NCBI GenBank assembly: GCA_029204225.1
Contig: CM055095.1
Span: forward strand, 13,281,837-13,345,836
Reading direction: 5' to 3'
Length of the DNA: 64,000 nt
Source: Diphasiastrum complanatum
Lineage: Eukaryota > Streptophyta > Lycopodiopsida > Lycopodiales > Lycopodiaceae
In this document: piece after piece, positions 10,071-21,242 of the stretch
Position numbering within the stretch: position 1 is the stretch's first letter
Layout of the letters: each line of letters begins with the position of its first letter
Notes under the pieces: generated by a model
Seen by the model: the letters and a program-made list of their open reading frames with translations, nothing else
Told to the model about the DNA's origin: nothing
The model's database searches: none
Translations under genes and position numbers: made by a program

Positions 10071-12016
10071 ATGCCAAGAACATACTCTCAAGCAACTATT
10101 GAACATAAATGTTTAGAGCGTGCACAACGATTAGAAGCATATAGGAAGTCTAGAGATTTGTATTTGTAGAGTTTGCAAAACTCACCAGTTAGAGCAAAAT
10201 TGACACCTGAAGTGTTTAATGATATTATAAACGCTACTATAGCATTTGTAGATTCATTTGATAAAAGATCCGTTGAAACACCAAGTTCTACAGATTCACC
10301 TAAATCAAATTCGTCTGATTCTCCTTTGGACCAAGTTTAGAATCTTTGTCTGAGCAAAGTTTAGATTCGGATCCTCCAAGTTCATCTAGTTCACCACCAC
10401 CTGTTAATATGGCTAATCCAGTGCCACCCACATCTACAAAAATTAGATACGATTTCTTTAAGGGATCATCATCTGAAGATGCAGATAGTTATTTGTCATA
10501 ATTCGAATCCATTACCATAGAAAACAAAGAGCATACAGACGAGGATAAAGTTAGAATTTTGCCAGGTCTTCTACAAAAGCAGGCTAGGATTTGGTACAGT
10601 CAATTAGTATCGAAAACAGTTAATACTTGGAATGCTTTAAAAGCAGCATTCCTTAAACAGTTTAGGGAAATAGGATATTCCACTAGATTGTTGGCTCGAC
10701 TTAACTCTGTTGAGAAAAAGCCAAAGGAATCACTTAGGAAATATACTCATAGGGTTAAGAATTTAATAGGAAAGCTAGGAGCCCAGTATCCAGTTCCTAT
10801 GCAAAATGAATGGTTCTTGGGTGGTTTGCCTAAGAAAATGGATCGTTATTATCGACAGGGTCTGATGACTTCTTTGGAAGATGTCATTGCCTCTGCCGAG
10901 AATTACAAAACTTCTCGAATTTCTCGCAGACGGAGAAATGAAAGAAAAAGTAGTAAAAAACACAAATTTAAACGAACAGAAGAATCTGAAACATCTACTG
11001 AGTCTGAATCAGAATCTGATTTAGTGGATATGGAAGAATCTTCTGATTATTCATCTTATTCTTCTTCATCAGAAGAAGAATCTTCTTACAAGAAAACCAA
11101 GAATAGAAACTCAGAAAGAAAGAAAAGAATGGAGAAATCTGAAAAGATGTATCCATTAAGAAAAAGTGTTGAATTTTTAACAAAAGAAATGAGCGATTTA
11201 AAGGTCAAAATATCTGATGTTAAAGCCAAGTGAAAGAAAGTGAGGCCTAACGCCAATCTTTTGTGTACCGCTTGTGGGAAAGAAGGTCATTCTAAGACCA
11301 ACTGTCCCAGTTTACAAACTAACTATTTCGAAGAGGAACTATTCCTCTGTCTGATTAATAATCATGAGGAGGTAACTTATGCTGCAACTCCTACTAACCA
11401 AAAAAACTATTATACCGAACCAACGTACTGGTCAACAGTACACTAGCGAAGGGGCAGAACACGAGATTCCACTCCACCAACCAAAGTAAGGGGTTCGTGC
11501 TACAATTGTGGAGCCCCGAGTCACTATTCACCTGATTGCCCTGAACCCAGGAGATCAACATGATATGTGCCGCTCTGTGCTAACTGTAAAGGCGAAGGGC
11601 ATGTCACTGCTGAATGTCCTCAGCCACAACAGCCATGGTCTAAACCAAGGTTTGTAAATTTGCCTAGGGAAAATGACCTTCGGTCATCTAAGATTAACGT
11701 TGATATGATAGTTCAAAGGATAGAAGTAGAGTCTGAATTATTAGATCAAGATCATCAATGGCCAGATTTAGAGGAAAAATTAAATAAAGTAACTACACGA
11801 AGTAGTAAAAACTCTTTAACTCTTAAAGATAAGAAGAAAACTAAGACGAAAATTGTGAAAACTACGAAAAACGTGACAGAAAAAGCGAAGGTCGCAAAAC
11901 AGTTAGTAAAAATTCCTAGTAATAAAGAATTAAAGCTTGATAAGTCTAGTAAAAAAAATTATGATGTTGATATTAGTTCAGAAGCTAAGAAGCTTTTAGA
12001 CGAAGAAACTATGTGA
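10071..12016 (+). pseudogene. Gypsy gag copy B (nearly complete)
   Basis: It starts at an ATG 66 bases after the primer site (MPRTYSQATIEHKCLERAQR). There is an early TAG and a frameshift near 10341. From about 10411 one frame then runs to 12016, broken only by a TAA in the N-terminal part (before 10559), TGA (11231), TAG (11444) and TGA (11561). The core gag block includes KIRYDFFKGSSSEDADSYLS, GLLQKQARIWYSQL and LRKYTHRVKNLIGKLG. It is followed by basic and Ser/Glu-rich runs and three CCHC knuckles: CTACGKEGHSKTNC, CYNCGAPSHYSPDC and CANCKGEGHVTAEC. The frame ends just before foreign Copia sequence; no pol follows. Related gags are copy A and the minus-strand copy at 36060-37372. Confidence 0.88.
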
Positions 12017-12354
12017 AAAATGCAAAAATAAGCTTGGTAGAGGCCAAAAAGCTTGTATATAGGCAGATTACACATGTGTGGAGCCTGTTTCCATGTGTGA
12101 AAATAGTGTACTTGTCATGTACCATAATCATATAGGTTGTAGATATGATTTAATTCAAGTTCGAGTGGCTAAAAAGGCCAAAAAATAGTTTTCTAGGCAT
12201 ATGACACATGGCATCAATCTATTGATTGCATGAGCCACATCCTTTGGTTAGATGTCATATCACATGTGTAGAGGACAGATCACATTTGTGGAATAAGCTG
12301 AAGTAGGCGAATTTTGAACCATCTCACTCTCTTCTACCAAGGCCTTGTATAAAG
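12017..12354. other. Junction stretch, no gene seen
   Basis: Non-coding; holds the palindrome CACATGTGTG (12071-12080) and a variant at 12261. It separates Gypsy gag B from a Copia RNase H tail. Confidence 0.3.
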
Positions 12355-12665
12355 CTCTCACAACAACAACAAAGGAGCTTATTTGGATCAAAAGGCTACT
12401 AGTGGAGCTGAAGTCATAAGTTTAGATGCAGTCCGAATCATTATAATGACATCATTTGAGCTCAATACTTTGCAACAAACCCAATCTTCCATGCAAGGTC
12501 AAATCATATTGAGATCTCTCGATCATTTTGTGAGAGAAAAGGTTCAATCTAAGGAGGTATTTTGGAGCACGTGGCAAGTAGTGAATGTGTTGTCGATATG
12601 CTCACTAAAACACTTCAAGACCTACATTTGTGAAGTAAAGATAAGCCCTTGGGTTAATTAGCAAG
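12355..12665 (+). pseudogene. Copia RNase H tail
   Basis: The region reads in shifting frames as the end of Copia RNase H. It starts with ALTTTTKELIWIKRLLVELK, almost identical to the same block of the remnant at 926-1430. A degenerate middle follows, then LDHFVREKVQSKEV and a damaged VLTK end. A purine-rich run GTGAGGAGGAG follows at 12692-12702, which fits a polypurine tract. Confidence 0.75.
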
Positions 12666-12702
12666 ACTATATTATCTACAAACTAGTTGTGAGGAGGAGT
12701 AT

Positions 12703-13550
12703 TAGATTTACAGAAGCTAGTTTGGTTCTACCACTTGTAAAATGTAAAATGGCCATGATGTGGGATGTCACACGTGACAACAAGCATAGAATACATTTCA
12801 TAAGTCTTATTCCTAACCTATCTTTGTAATGGAACCTTTGGAATGAGGCCAAAATGTGCATAGATCGGCTAGAGATCTTCTAGGAGCTAAAAATAGCAAT
12901 TTTTACATTGTTTTTGGATCTCAAGATCTCGACTCCCAATTAAGGTGGATCTTGTGACCTATTAGATTAGAAACGAGGGTTAGTTCATGGATGGTTATCC
13001 CTAAATGCTTAGATGTATAAATATGTGATGGATTTGCCATCCAATTATGAGTAAATTTGAGATCTTCCTTCATGACTAGTTTTGCTCTACAATTTGCTTG
13101 ATGATTGCTATTGGCATTTGGTTTTTTGTAATGATTAGAAGGATCAAAGGATGCTGGTATTATACTCAGGTCTGAGTAGGCTATACATCCACACATGTGA
13201 AGCCTTTTGCATGATTTTGGAGCCATAAAGTGGAGTCCAAGCCAAGATTGTTTTGTGCTCTAGCTTTATGATCTTGATTGGATCTTAATTAGGTGCTTTC
13301 TCCATCATTTGTAGGACCTATTGGAATTATTTTGCTGCATTTTCAATAGCTAGTTGAGATACATTGCACATAGTCATGAAAATCTAGGTTTTTGGTGAAG
13401 TACCTAGAAACTACTATTTTAGGACAATTTCTGGCAAGCGGCCAAATGACACATTTTTTGCTATAAATAGCTATACTAGCATGGATAATGTATTCAAAAA
13501 TTTTCTCTTTACTTGGAGAACATTAGTCTTCTGTGCTATTTTTTTCTTCT
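12703..13550 (+). repeat. Putative Copia 3' LTR with TATA box
   Basis: It follows the polypurine-like run directly. It contains a TATAAATA box at 13462-13469 with a short T/C-rich region after it, as expected for an LTR promoter. The right end is not defined because I could not find the partner LTR, and no terminal repeat could be matched. Confidence 0.4.
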
Positions 13551-15054
13551 AGCTCCTCTTGTTGTAAGAAAGTCACTAATGGGAGTTATCCATTCCTTTT
13601 GGTAGCCCTTTTGGCCTTCTAGTCAATCCATAGATCTCTGAATGGATTGTGCTACGATTCGCCAAATATTGGTGGTAGTCTGCCCACTTGGAAACTTGTT
13701 TTTCCTCGTTCTCAGGCCATACTTCAAGACCTGTATAAATGTTTCACATGCCTCTAAGAGATTGTTATGATGTTTGTGAAGCTTAACATGCATTTTTTAT
13801 AATTTACCTCATGAAAAATCCACCCTTCTATCTGAATTTCATCCATTTTGTACTCACACGTGTGAAGCTGAGGTGCCCAGGTGACATGGAAGCCATCTTG
13901 GAAACATGCCTACCCTCTGTCCTATGCTTTACAGTGACTTGTTTGGTGCACCATAGCTCAAGATATTGTCATCGAAAGTTTTGTTTTCTATGTTTAATTT
14001 GTCAAAATTTCAAATTGTTTTGATGCATGTTAGCTTTCCCTTGACTTTCGGGTACTATGCTTTTGGGAATTTGTCACATGGTTAATCTGTGAAGATTTTT
14101 GACACACATGGATGGTCTATATGTTTTTTTGAGTGACTACATGCATGCATAAAAGACTAATATGTCATTTACTAGTAGATTTGGCTAATGGATTCTAGGT
14201 AATTGAGTTTTGTGTAAAAATCTTGTAATGATGACTAGTGATTGTTGTTGCATGCTTTGCATGTCGATGAGGCGTTTCTTTAGTGACTTTAGAAATCAAA
14301 CTGAATATCAATTTATCAATTTTGATCGTCTTATCTACTAACAATAATTTCATCATAATTTCTAAATTACGTAAAAAAAATTAAAAATCATTTTTAAAAT
14401 AAATTCAAACTTTCAGTTTTTCTGTCGTCTATTAAATGAACTTCAATTAGTGAATTGACCATGTTGAGGATTTCGTTTAGTCATATTGGATCACAATGTT
14501 TTCACCAAGTTAGATTATTTCCTAGGAATAGATAATTCAAAATGATTGAATAACTGGCAAATTTTGCAATTTTACCAACAATTAAGTATTGTAATGACAT
14601 TTCAATTTTCTAGAGTGGGTTACTATCAGATTGAGAATTTAAAATGAATATTTTTTCTTTTCTATTAAATTTCAATTTGGTTAATTTTGAATTTAATTGC
14701 TTTTGGTGGTACATTTCTAGTCAATTTCAATCATTACAAATGGGTTGGGCAAAAGCTTTGGGCAAAAGCTTGTCATTAGAGGTAGTTCGAGCACCAAAAT
14801 GGCCTTTTGTCAAGATATGTACTATTCAACTATTCAATGTACATGTGGCCCACTAAAGTTTTTACACCTATGAAAAAATGTAACATTGTTTGTCGGTCTA
14901 AAAATGTTTGGAGTTTTCTGGTAATATTTGTGCGTATTTCAAAACTCCCGTTGGGTAGGGTCTAGAGTTGTGATTTGACAATACTTGTTGCCCGCAAGAC
15001 TCCTAACTTCCCAACTTTTTGAACTTATGGTTAATAGTAATACATTTCGGGTTT
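13551..15054. other. AT-rich stretch, no gene recognised
   Basis: There are only short open frames without recognisable domains. A CACACGTGTG palindrome occurs at 13855-13864. I see no repeat structure of note. Confidence 0.4.
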
Positions 15055-15945
15055 TGACATTCTATGAGTAAATTTTTTGCGAGTTTCTTCCATGACATGC
15101 TCCAACAAAAGGGTAGCACATGGTGTGCTATTCTTTCTATGCCACTACATGATTTTTTAAGAACAAGAATAATGGTTTGATGCATACTTAAAAATGTGAC
15201 TATCCATCAAATTCTAAATAGGTCCATCACAAAATACTTGGTTACTCTATAAATACAAGTTCACTTTTACTTTAAAAAAATGTCCTTGAAGGTCTAAAAG
15301 TTAGCATGCCGGCGTGCTAGCCTGCAAATTTTTCATTTCATAAACATGAAGTTTTTTTGACAAAATAGATTTCTTTTGGAGCTGATTCAACTAGCATGCC
15401 GGTGTGCTAGCCAAGTAAATTATAAAATAGAAAAGCTATTGTGACACATTTGAGAACCACATTTTGAGTAAAAACATTATTTCGGAATATTTAATTAAAC
15501 CTCCCAACATAAGTCGACGTGCTAAGTAAAACAACTAAAAAAAAAATATAACAGCCTTTAAAGATAGCACGTTGGCGTGCTATATGAAATGAGAAATTTT
15601 TTTGGCAACCAGCATGCCGGCGTGCTATATGAAATGAATTTTTTTTTTTTGCAGCCAATCCAAATAGCACGCTGGCGTGCTATCTGAATTGGCTGCACCG
15701 AAAAAAAAAAAAGGAAGAAAATTTCTGGCGTGCCACTTAGCACGCCGGCGTGCTATCAAGGGTGGCTACAAAAGAATTTTTTAACTTGAATTTTTTTTAC
15801 TTAGTGGGATCTTTAATTATGTACCAAACCACGTTCTTAACAATAAACAATCAAGTAGTAGCATAAAAAGGGTGGCACACCATGTGCTATTTTTTTGTTG
15901 AATGATGGTAGGAAAGAAACTCGCAAAACTCGCAAAATAGAAAAA
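15055..15945. mobile_element. Foldback/MITE-like element with palindrome cluster
   Basis: The two ends are inverted copies of each other for about 100 bp: 15073-15172 pairs with 15833-15932 (shared core TAGCACATGGTGTGC and GCGAGTTTCTT). Between them is AT-rich DNA with long A or T runs and at least six ~18-bp palindromes centred on CCGGC or close variants: 15302-15319, 15391-15410, 15565-15582, 15611-15626, 15665-15682 and 15738-15755. No protein is encoded. The structure fits a non-autonomous foldback element. A related left end with the same type of palindromes lies at 26823-27118. Confidence 0.75.
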
Positions 15946-16678
15946 AGGCCAAGGCCCATACATTTCGAGCAAACATTGGAGATCCATAGTGACCTATGGC
16001 ATGTCAGAAATTGGTGGGATTGATCAGAGATGAACTCTGGTATCACGTTGGAAGCGATGAGTTATCATGAATGGGTTCTAATAGAAACAGAATGCTGATA
16101 CCAAATTGGAAATTTGCAGAATAGCAACGGAAGTTAAGCAATGGATGGTTGCGAATCGGAAGCACGTTAGTTAGTAGCAAATAATCAAGATGAATAATCG
16201 ATAACAATGCGGAATAGAACAAAACAGTTGTGTGGACAAAATTGCACTCTGATTGATTGAAAATTGAGTACAATGGCTTGAAGCAAAATTGGCCTCAGCT
16301 GGTGGTTGATCGTTGAATATAAAAACACTTGTTACAGAATTGTTGTCTTATGAATAATATCTACGTCTTCTTATCACAACTAATCAGTACCTTGTAAGCA
16401 TTAAAGTCTATCTACTACATCTATTACAACCGTCATTGTAACCGTAAATGCATGTACAAACTAGGCGGACTGTCAACGCCGCGTTGTCGGTCGTATTTTT
16501 CTGATCGACAATATCGAAAATATAAAATGACTCAAGAAATTACGGGACTGACTCGAAAAATATGAGTCGAGTCGAGTCGATCCGGTGTCGAGAAATTCTA
16601 AAACATACGAGTCGATCCGCGATATTGGGAAAGTCTAATTTTTGAATTTTGATCTGTTGCTTAAAAATTTGAGCCTTA

Positions 16679-16714
<36 letters not shown>

Positions 16715-16897
16715 CTGGTTTTCTAGTATAAGTATATACAGCTTTCAGGATGCTCATTACTGAATGGATTTGGGCTTGAGCATTGAAATCCAACATGGCG
16801 GCCATCTCAGACACTATCTATTGTTGATTCATTTACTTCTATTCTTTTATTGGTGACTTTCCTAGATAGACTTGAATTTACTTTATGAATCATTTGT
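15946..16897. other. No gene recognised; poly-T tract and GAGTC repeats
   Basis: It holds a 33-34 base T run at 16681-16714 and a short GAGTC iteration (GAGTCGAGTCGAGTCGAT near 16563). No coding similarity is seen. Confidence 0.5.
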
Positions 16898-17308
16898 ATG
16901 AGTTCAACAACTCGTATAAAAAAAGTGAGATTCGGAAGACATTGTACCACCGCCTACACACCGCAGCAAGATGAGGTTGTGGAAAGAAAGAATTGGACAC
17001 TTTTAAAATGTATGAGTAGTATGTTGAAAGCAAGGAAGTTGGCTGACTCATATGGGCGGATGGATTTTTGGATAAGTGCAAAGGCAAGATTTGTAGCCCT
17101 TGCCTACATGCAAAAGGAGGGCATTGACTTCAAGGAGACATTTGCTCTTGTGGAAAAGATGCACACTATCAGGTCCATTATTGCTCTTGCCACACAATAT
17201 GGATGGGATCTTCAACAAATGGATGTGAAATCAACGTTCTTAAATGGTTACATCGATGAGGAGGCCATGGTATTTGAACAAGAAGTCACACATATGCAAG
17301 TGACATAA
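16898..17308 (+). pseudogene. Chimeric Copia integrase-RT fragment
   Basis: One 136-codon frame joins two distant parts of a Copia polyprotein. Its first part is integrase core end (RHCTTAYTPQQDEVVERKNW, with the catalytic Glu in VVERKN). After about residue 58 it continues as the RT N-terminus (KARFVALAYMQKEGIDFKET, then QQMDVKSTFLNGYIDEE). The ~300 residues that normally separate these are missing without loss of frame. It ends next to a GT microsatellite. Confidence 0.85.
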
Positions 17309-17349
17309 GTGTGTGTGTGCGTGTGTGTGTGTGTGTGTGTGCGCGCGCA
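17309..17349. repeat. GT/GC microsatellite
   Basis: A run of GTGTGT with two GC interruptions ends in GCGCGCGC. It directly follows the chimeric Copia frame. Confidence 0.9.
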
Positions 17350-18159
17350 TGTTTGAGGCCCTTTTGCCAACGGAAAAGTTGCAAACGGGCCCTTTCATAT
17401 CATGAAATCAAGGCCAGGTTTTTTTCTATTACACAGCCTTTTTGGTTGAATCAGGTTACATGATTTAAAGCCTCTTTTGAGGCATTGACTTCAGGAAGAT
17501 CCCAATTTGATGCAGGTTGTGTAAAACATAAACTCATAATTTTCATGAGATTACGCTCTATAGTGGTTTTATTTTAAAGGCAATGAAAGGTTTCATTATC
17601 TTTAATGACCAACACCTCCTTGAAACAATGAAAGTGAAAACTACCTTCAACTTTTGCTACAAAGAATCTGGAGTGATTGGATTTTAAAGGTCATGATGGC
17701 CTTTGAGAGCCAAGACAAAGAGTATCATTTTTTCCAAAGGATTTACAACTCCCCTCAGGATCACAATTAGTAAAAAAAAGATTCACATAACGTTGCATAA
17801 CGAGAGGTTGTGTAAACTACACAACTTTTGATGCGAATTGTTGTGCAAGTTGAAAGTTGGCATTATAATGTCGAAACTTGTTAGAAGAACAACCTCTATT
17901 ACATTGTCACTTCGGGAAAGCTCTTGGAATGAGACCCTTTTGCCTTAAGCTACCGACCTCGACATTATGGGCTTGGCCTTAAACTCTCAACACTGGTTTT
18001 GAAATGTAGGAAGCAACGTGTTTTTGCCAAAAAACAAAAACAAAAAAAGAGCTCAAGGATAAAATGCAGGAATTTGGAGGGAAATCAAAGGATATTTGAA
18101 GTTCAAAATCTAATTTAAAATTATTATTATTTTTATAGTCTGGGTCAGCTTCGAAAGGT
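17350..18159. other. No gene recognised
   Basis: Non-coding sequence with no repeat or domain I can name; distal upstream region of the expansin gene. Confidence 0.4.
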
Positions 18160-18218
18160 ACGTACTCCGTCATCCGTACTTAACTATCATCCGTACTAAA
18201 CCGTCAACCGTACTACCG
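18160..18218 (+). promoter_or_regulatory. Repeated CCGTACT motifs upstream of expansin
   Basis: The 7-mer CCGTACT, or a one-base variant of it, occurs about four times in 59 bases (CGTACTCCGTC, ATCCGTACTTA, ATCCGTACTAA, AACCGTACTAC). Spacing of about 16-18 bases would fit a factor-binding array; this is inference from repetition only. Confidence 0.4.
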
Positions 18219-18369
18219 GCGGAACCGAAGACCGGTCTCCGGCGTAAACAGTGACCCCGGTCGCCGTCCGACTTTGACGGTGCGGGTGACTGGCTACCCC
18301 TGTATCTTACTAGCGTGCCTAGATTTTAAACCTGTCACCGTTGGATAGTTTTAGAGATTAGAGATTATG

Positions 18370-18377
18370 ACACGTGT
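18370..18377. promoter_or_regulatory. G-box-like site ACACGTGT
   Basis: A palindromic CACGTG core about 630 bp upstream of the presumed expansin transcription start. CACGTG is a known bZIP/bHLH target in plants; use here is inferred. Confidence 0.4.
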
Positions 18378-18539
18378 AAAAAGATCTAGCCGTTCAAGGG
18401 ATTACAAGTGGCAGTTTGGACGCGTGGCTGGCATCTAACAGGGGCGCAAGAGGAATCGCGGCTTTGAGTACCTTCGAGTTACCCTTCCTAGTTCCCTCCC
18501 TTTAACCACGATCATTACTTTAAAAGTTAACTGCTTAAC

Positions 18540-18770
18540 GGTATGACTTTTGGACTTTCGGGCCGAGTGAGTTACCGATGGTCCGACGCTGTGACTGCGG
18601 GATTTTGGGCCCCGGTCGGCGCGGCACGCCATGCCGCCAGAGTGCAAGCCCTACCCGTTCCGGCCAGCGAAGCACGGGGTACCGGTCTCTGGCAGAGACC
18701 GCAGGCTCAGGTCCCACGGACCGGAAAACGGGGTTACCCGGTCCGTCCCTTGGCCTATGTAGCCCGGGAT
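18540..18770. other. GC-rich island with two hairpins
   Basis: This is strikingly GC-rich against AT-rich surroundings. Two hairpins are visible: CGGTCTCT/AGAGACCG with a 3-base loop at 18683-18701, and ACGGACCGG/CCGGTCCGT pairing 18716-18724 with 18738-18746. Open frames through it (18543-18872) have no recognisable domain and are probably a by-product of high GC. It may be a CpG-island-like part of the expansin upstream region. Confidence 0.5.
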
Positions 18771-18829
18771 CTAATGCGCACCGAGTTTATAGCTCGCAAT
18801 CATTTGGATTGTGCCAGCTGGCAGATGTG

Positions 18830-18837
18830 CCACGTGG
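18830..18837. promoter_or_regulatory. G-box CCACGTGG
   Basis: A perfect palindromic G-box about 130 bp upstream of the TATA box of the expansin gene. Confidence 0.5.
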
Positions 18838-18966
18838 ATTGTTTTGAATGGGTAGTTCTAGAAAGCGTTTAAAGATCTGAACGTCATATCCAGGATCCAA
18901 CGATGAAGATGTTTAGATATGGCGTGTCAGTAAGATACGAGGGCCAGCATTTCTTCTGCCTTTGGC

Positions 18967-18974
18967 TATATATA
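18967..18974 (+). promoter_or_regulatory. TATA box of expansin gene
   Basis: TATATATA in the context GGCTATATATAACTG. The next ~35 bases lead into a pyrimidine-rich TTCTTTTCTCTCTGAATTC, a plausible start-site region near 19000. It lies about 840 bp upstream of the start codon because of a 5' UTR intron. Confidence 0.7.
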
Positions 18975-18999
18975 ACTGATTCCTCGCCCATTCTTTTCT

Positions 19000-19141
19000 C
19001 TCTGAATTCATTCAATTTTCGTTGATCCATATAGTTGCTCTGTTTTTGCTACCACATGTAACTTGTAGCAGGATTTTCTACCCAAGCTTTGGGATTCTGT
19101 AGCTCAGAACAATCCTCTGATTTGGGACTGCAGATTCCTGA
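19000..19141 (+). other. Expansin 5' UTR exon (inferred)
   Basis: The sequence runs from the predicted start site to a consensus donor (CTGA|GTAAGT; GT at 19142-19143). The matching acceptor TTTTCTGCAG ends at 19809, two bases before the start codon. The first exon boundary is inferred from TATA spacing, not observed. Confidence 0.5.
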
Positions 19142-19811
19142 GTAAGTTTGAAGTGCTTTTGGTTTTTTCTGTCTGGCATGGCAAGCAGTGGTTTTGTTCT
19201 AGTGCTGTTATCTTCTGCTTAAAATCCTCAAAAAACCTTTGCAGTTTTAGTTTAGCTGTCCTGCATTGTGGGTTTTAGTGACTGAAAAGGGAAGTGGGTG
19301 ACTGCAAAGGGAAGTAGGTGAGGCATTGTTGGATGATACACTGAGTGAGGAAGTGAAGTGAGGTGAGGCATTTTTCTGTTATACTTTTGAGTGATGTTGT
19401 GGGCATGAGTGGCAGAAAGTGAAATGATGTGAGGCATTGTTGCATGATACACTGAATCATGCATTTCATCGTGTCTCCTCTGACATTGCTGGAACGGCTT
19501 GCTTTGTAATGCCTAGGTTTCTTATAGTCCATTTCGCTGCCATTTCTAGGTGTCGTGCCCATTTCTCTGAATGTGATAGAATGTGTTATTACCTATCAGA
19601 GCTTTCTTCTAGCTCGAACGAAGATGATGAGATTGTGAGCTCATTTCATGCTTTTATCTGTCCGTCAAGCTCTTTACATTAAAAAGTTAAGTGGATCCAG
19701 TGCATTACTGAAACCAATGTATCCATTATCTTTTTCCTGTAGTTAGTAAATATCAATATTCTGCTACGGTGCATACGACCAATGAAAGCTCATGACGACT
19801 TTTCTGCAGGA

Positions 19812-20860
19812 ATGGCAGCGGTTCTCCTAGCTGTGAGAATCATCGCGTTTGCGGTAGTCGTGAGATCTCTTCATGTCCAGGCATGGGCCCATGGAGGCCA
19901 AGGACATGGCTATTCAACTGGAGGATGGAGTAATGCTCATGCAACGTTTTACGGAGGTGGCGATGCGTCTGGGACTATGGGTGAGCTACTCATTCTTTAT
20001 CTTCGTTTATATTAAGCTGCCCTATTTGTTAGAAATGCTTCAGTAGCATATGCTCCCAGCGGTCAACTTAGCTTGAATGCTCTGTGTCCTTAGATGTTGA
20101 AAATGATCTTAAACTGCATGCATTTGGCAGGCGGTGCATGTGGTTATGGAAATCTTTACAGCACCGGCTATGGAACTAGCACAGTGGCGCTGAGCACTGC
20201 CCTTTTCAACGGAGGTCTGTCTTGCGGGGCTTGTTTTGAAATAAAATGCGCTTCTGATCCTCAATGGTGTGCTCCTGGATCCCCATCTATTCTCGTTACT
20301 GCTACAAATTTCTGCCCGCCCAACAATGCGCTGTCAGGCAACAACGGTGGCTGGTGCAACCCTCCCTTGCAGCACTTCGATATGGCAGAGCCAGCCTTCC
20401 AGAAAATAGCCCAGTTTAGAGGAGGCATAGTTCCGGTGGTCTTTCGAAGGTAATCACTGAAGCATTATACAAGCTTCTGGCATTTCTTTCACAGCTGCAA
20501 GCTTTCGGCATAGTGTTTTACAGAGACTAATTTCGTTGCTACTGTTACGGTTGCAGAGTGCCATGTATCAGAGAGGGCGGAATCCACTTCACCATCAATG
20601 GGCATTCATTCTTCAATTTGGTTCTTGTGACAAATGTAGCTGGAGCTGGGGACGTTCATGCTTTATCAATCAAAGGCTCGAAAACAGGGTGGCAACCCAT
20701 GTCAAGGAACTGGGGACAAAACTGGCAGAGCAATGCTTTTCTGGATGAGCAGTCGATCTCTTTCATGGTCACCACAAGCGATGGCGTTACAGTGACTTCT
20801 TACGACGTTGCCCCGGCTGGCTGGCGATTCGGTCAGACCTACAGCGGCCAACAATTCTAA
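19812..20860 (+). CDS. EXPA: Alpha-expansin, spliced (3 coding exons)
   Basis: The encoded protein loosens plant cell walls without hydrolysis by disrupting cellulose-xyloglucan contacts during growth. Coding exons are 19812-19980, 20131-20449 and 20557-20860, with GT-AG introns of 150 and 107 bp, giving 263 residues, typical for the family. Residues 1-26 form a hydrophobic signal peptide. The double-psi-barrel domain follows with [20 protein letters not shown] and conserved Cys 60, 88, 91, 96, 103, 118 and 132. The alpha-type insertion GGWCNPP is at 129-135 and the HFD motif at 138-140. The C-terminal half carries the Trp residues of the cellulose-binding (CBM63) domain and ends [13 protein letters not shown]. 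The start codon was chosen because it follows the 5' UTR intron acceptor; an ATG at 19782 lies inside that intron. All splice sites keep frame and there is no stop, so the gene is probably functional. HFDMAEPAF replaces the commoner HFDLSQPVF. The exact family member cannot be named. Confidence 0.96.
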
Positions 20861-20987
20861 CACCCAGTTTTAATGCAAAAACTCGTAATCTATTGAAAAA
20901 GAATAGAGTCGACTAGCATGATGATAAGCTATGGTTGAACCTATCTGTTCTGGGAAAGCATCGAAACAATTGCATTGAAAGAAATTT

Positions 20988-21242
20988 TCACATATTCTCA
21001 TATTTAAGGTGATTTAGCAGCAAAGGCATGCTTTTAGTTGCCTTCTGCTGCATAGATTTAATAGAGACCATTGATGTAACATATGCATATTGCTCTGAAG
21101 TCGTCTGCTGTGGTGTAGCTGCTCGGCCACCCGCATCAGTGATATGCAATGTGATTTTCACTTTACCAGATTGTCGACTGTAGGAAGTGCAGAGGTGGGC
21201 TTCAAAGAAGCCACCCGCACCAGCAGCTACATTGGAAATCAC
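20988..21242 (-). other. Open frame of unknown status
   Basis: An 84-codon frame opens on the minus strand just downstream of the expansin stop. It would start with GTG and contains GGFFEAHLCTSYSRQSGKVK and ITLHITDAGG-like runs that look more protein-like than the AT-rich surroundings. I recognise no family. It could be an exon fragment of a convergent gene or chance. Confidence 0.2.

Noticed and set aside
15302-15755. CRISPR-like spaced palindromes
   Set aside because: Spacing is irregular, units vary, the DNA is clearly plant nuclear with foldback ends, and no cas genes exist.
18543-18872. 109-codon open frame as a gene
   Set aside because: It lies in a GC-rich patch where stops are rare, overlaps another open frame, and has no recognisable domain or splice context.
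19782-19811. Upstream ATG as the expansin start
   Set aside because: It falls inside the intron whose acceptor ends at 19809; starting at 19812 gives a normal signal peptide.
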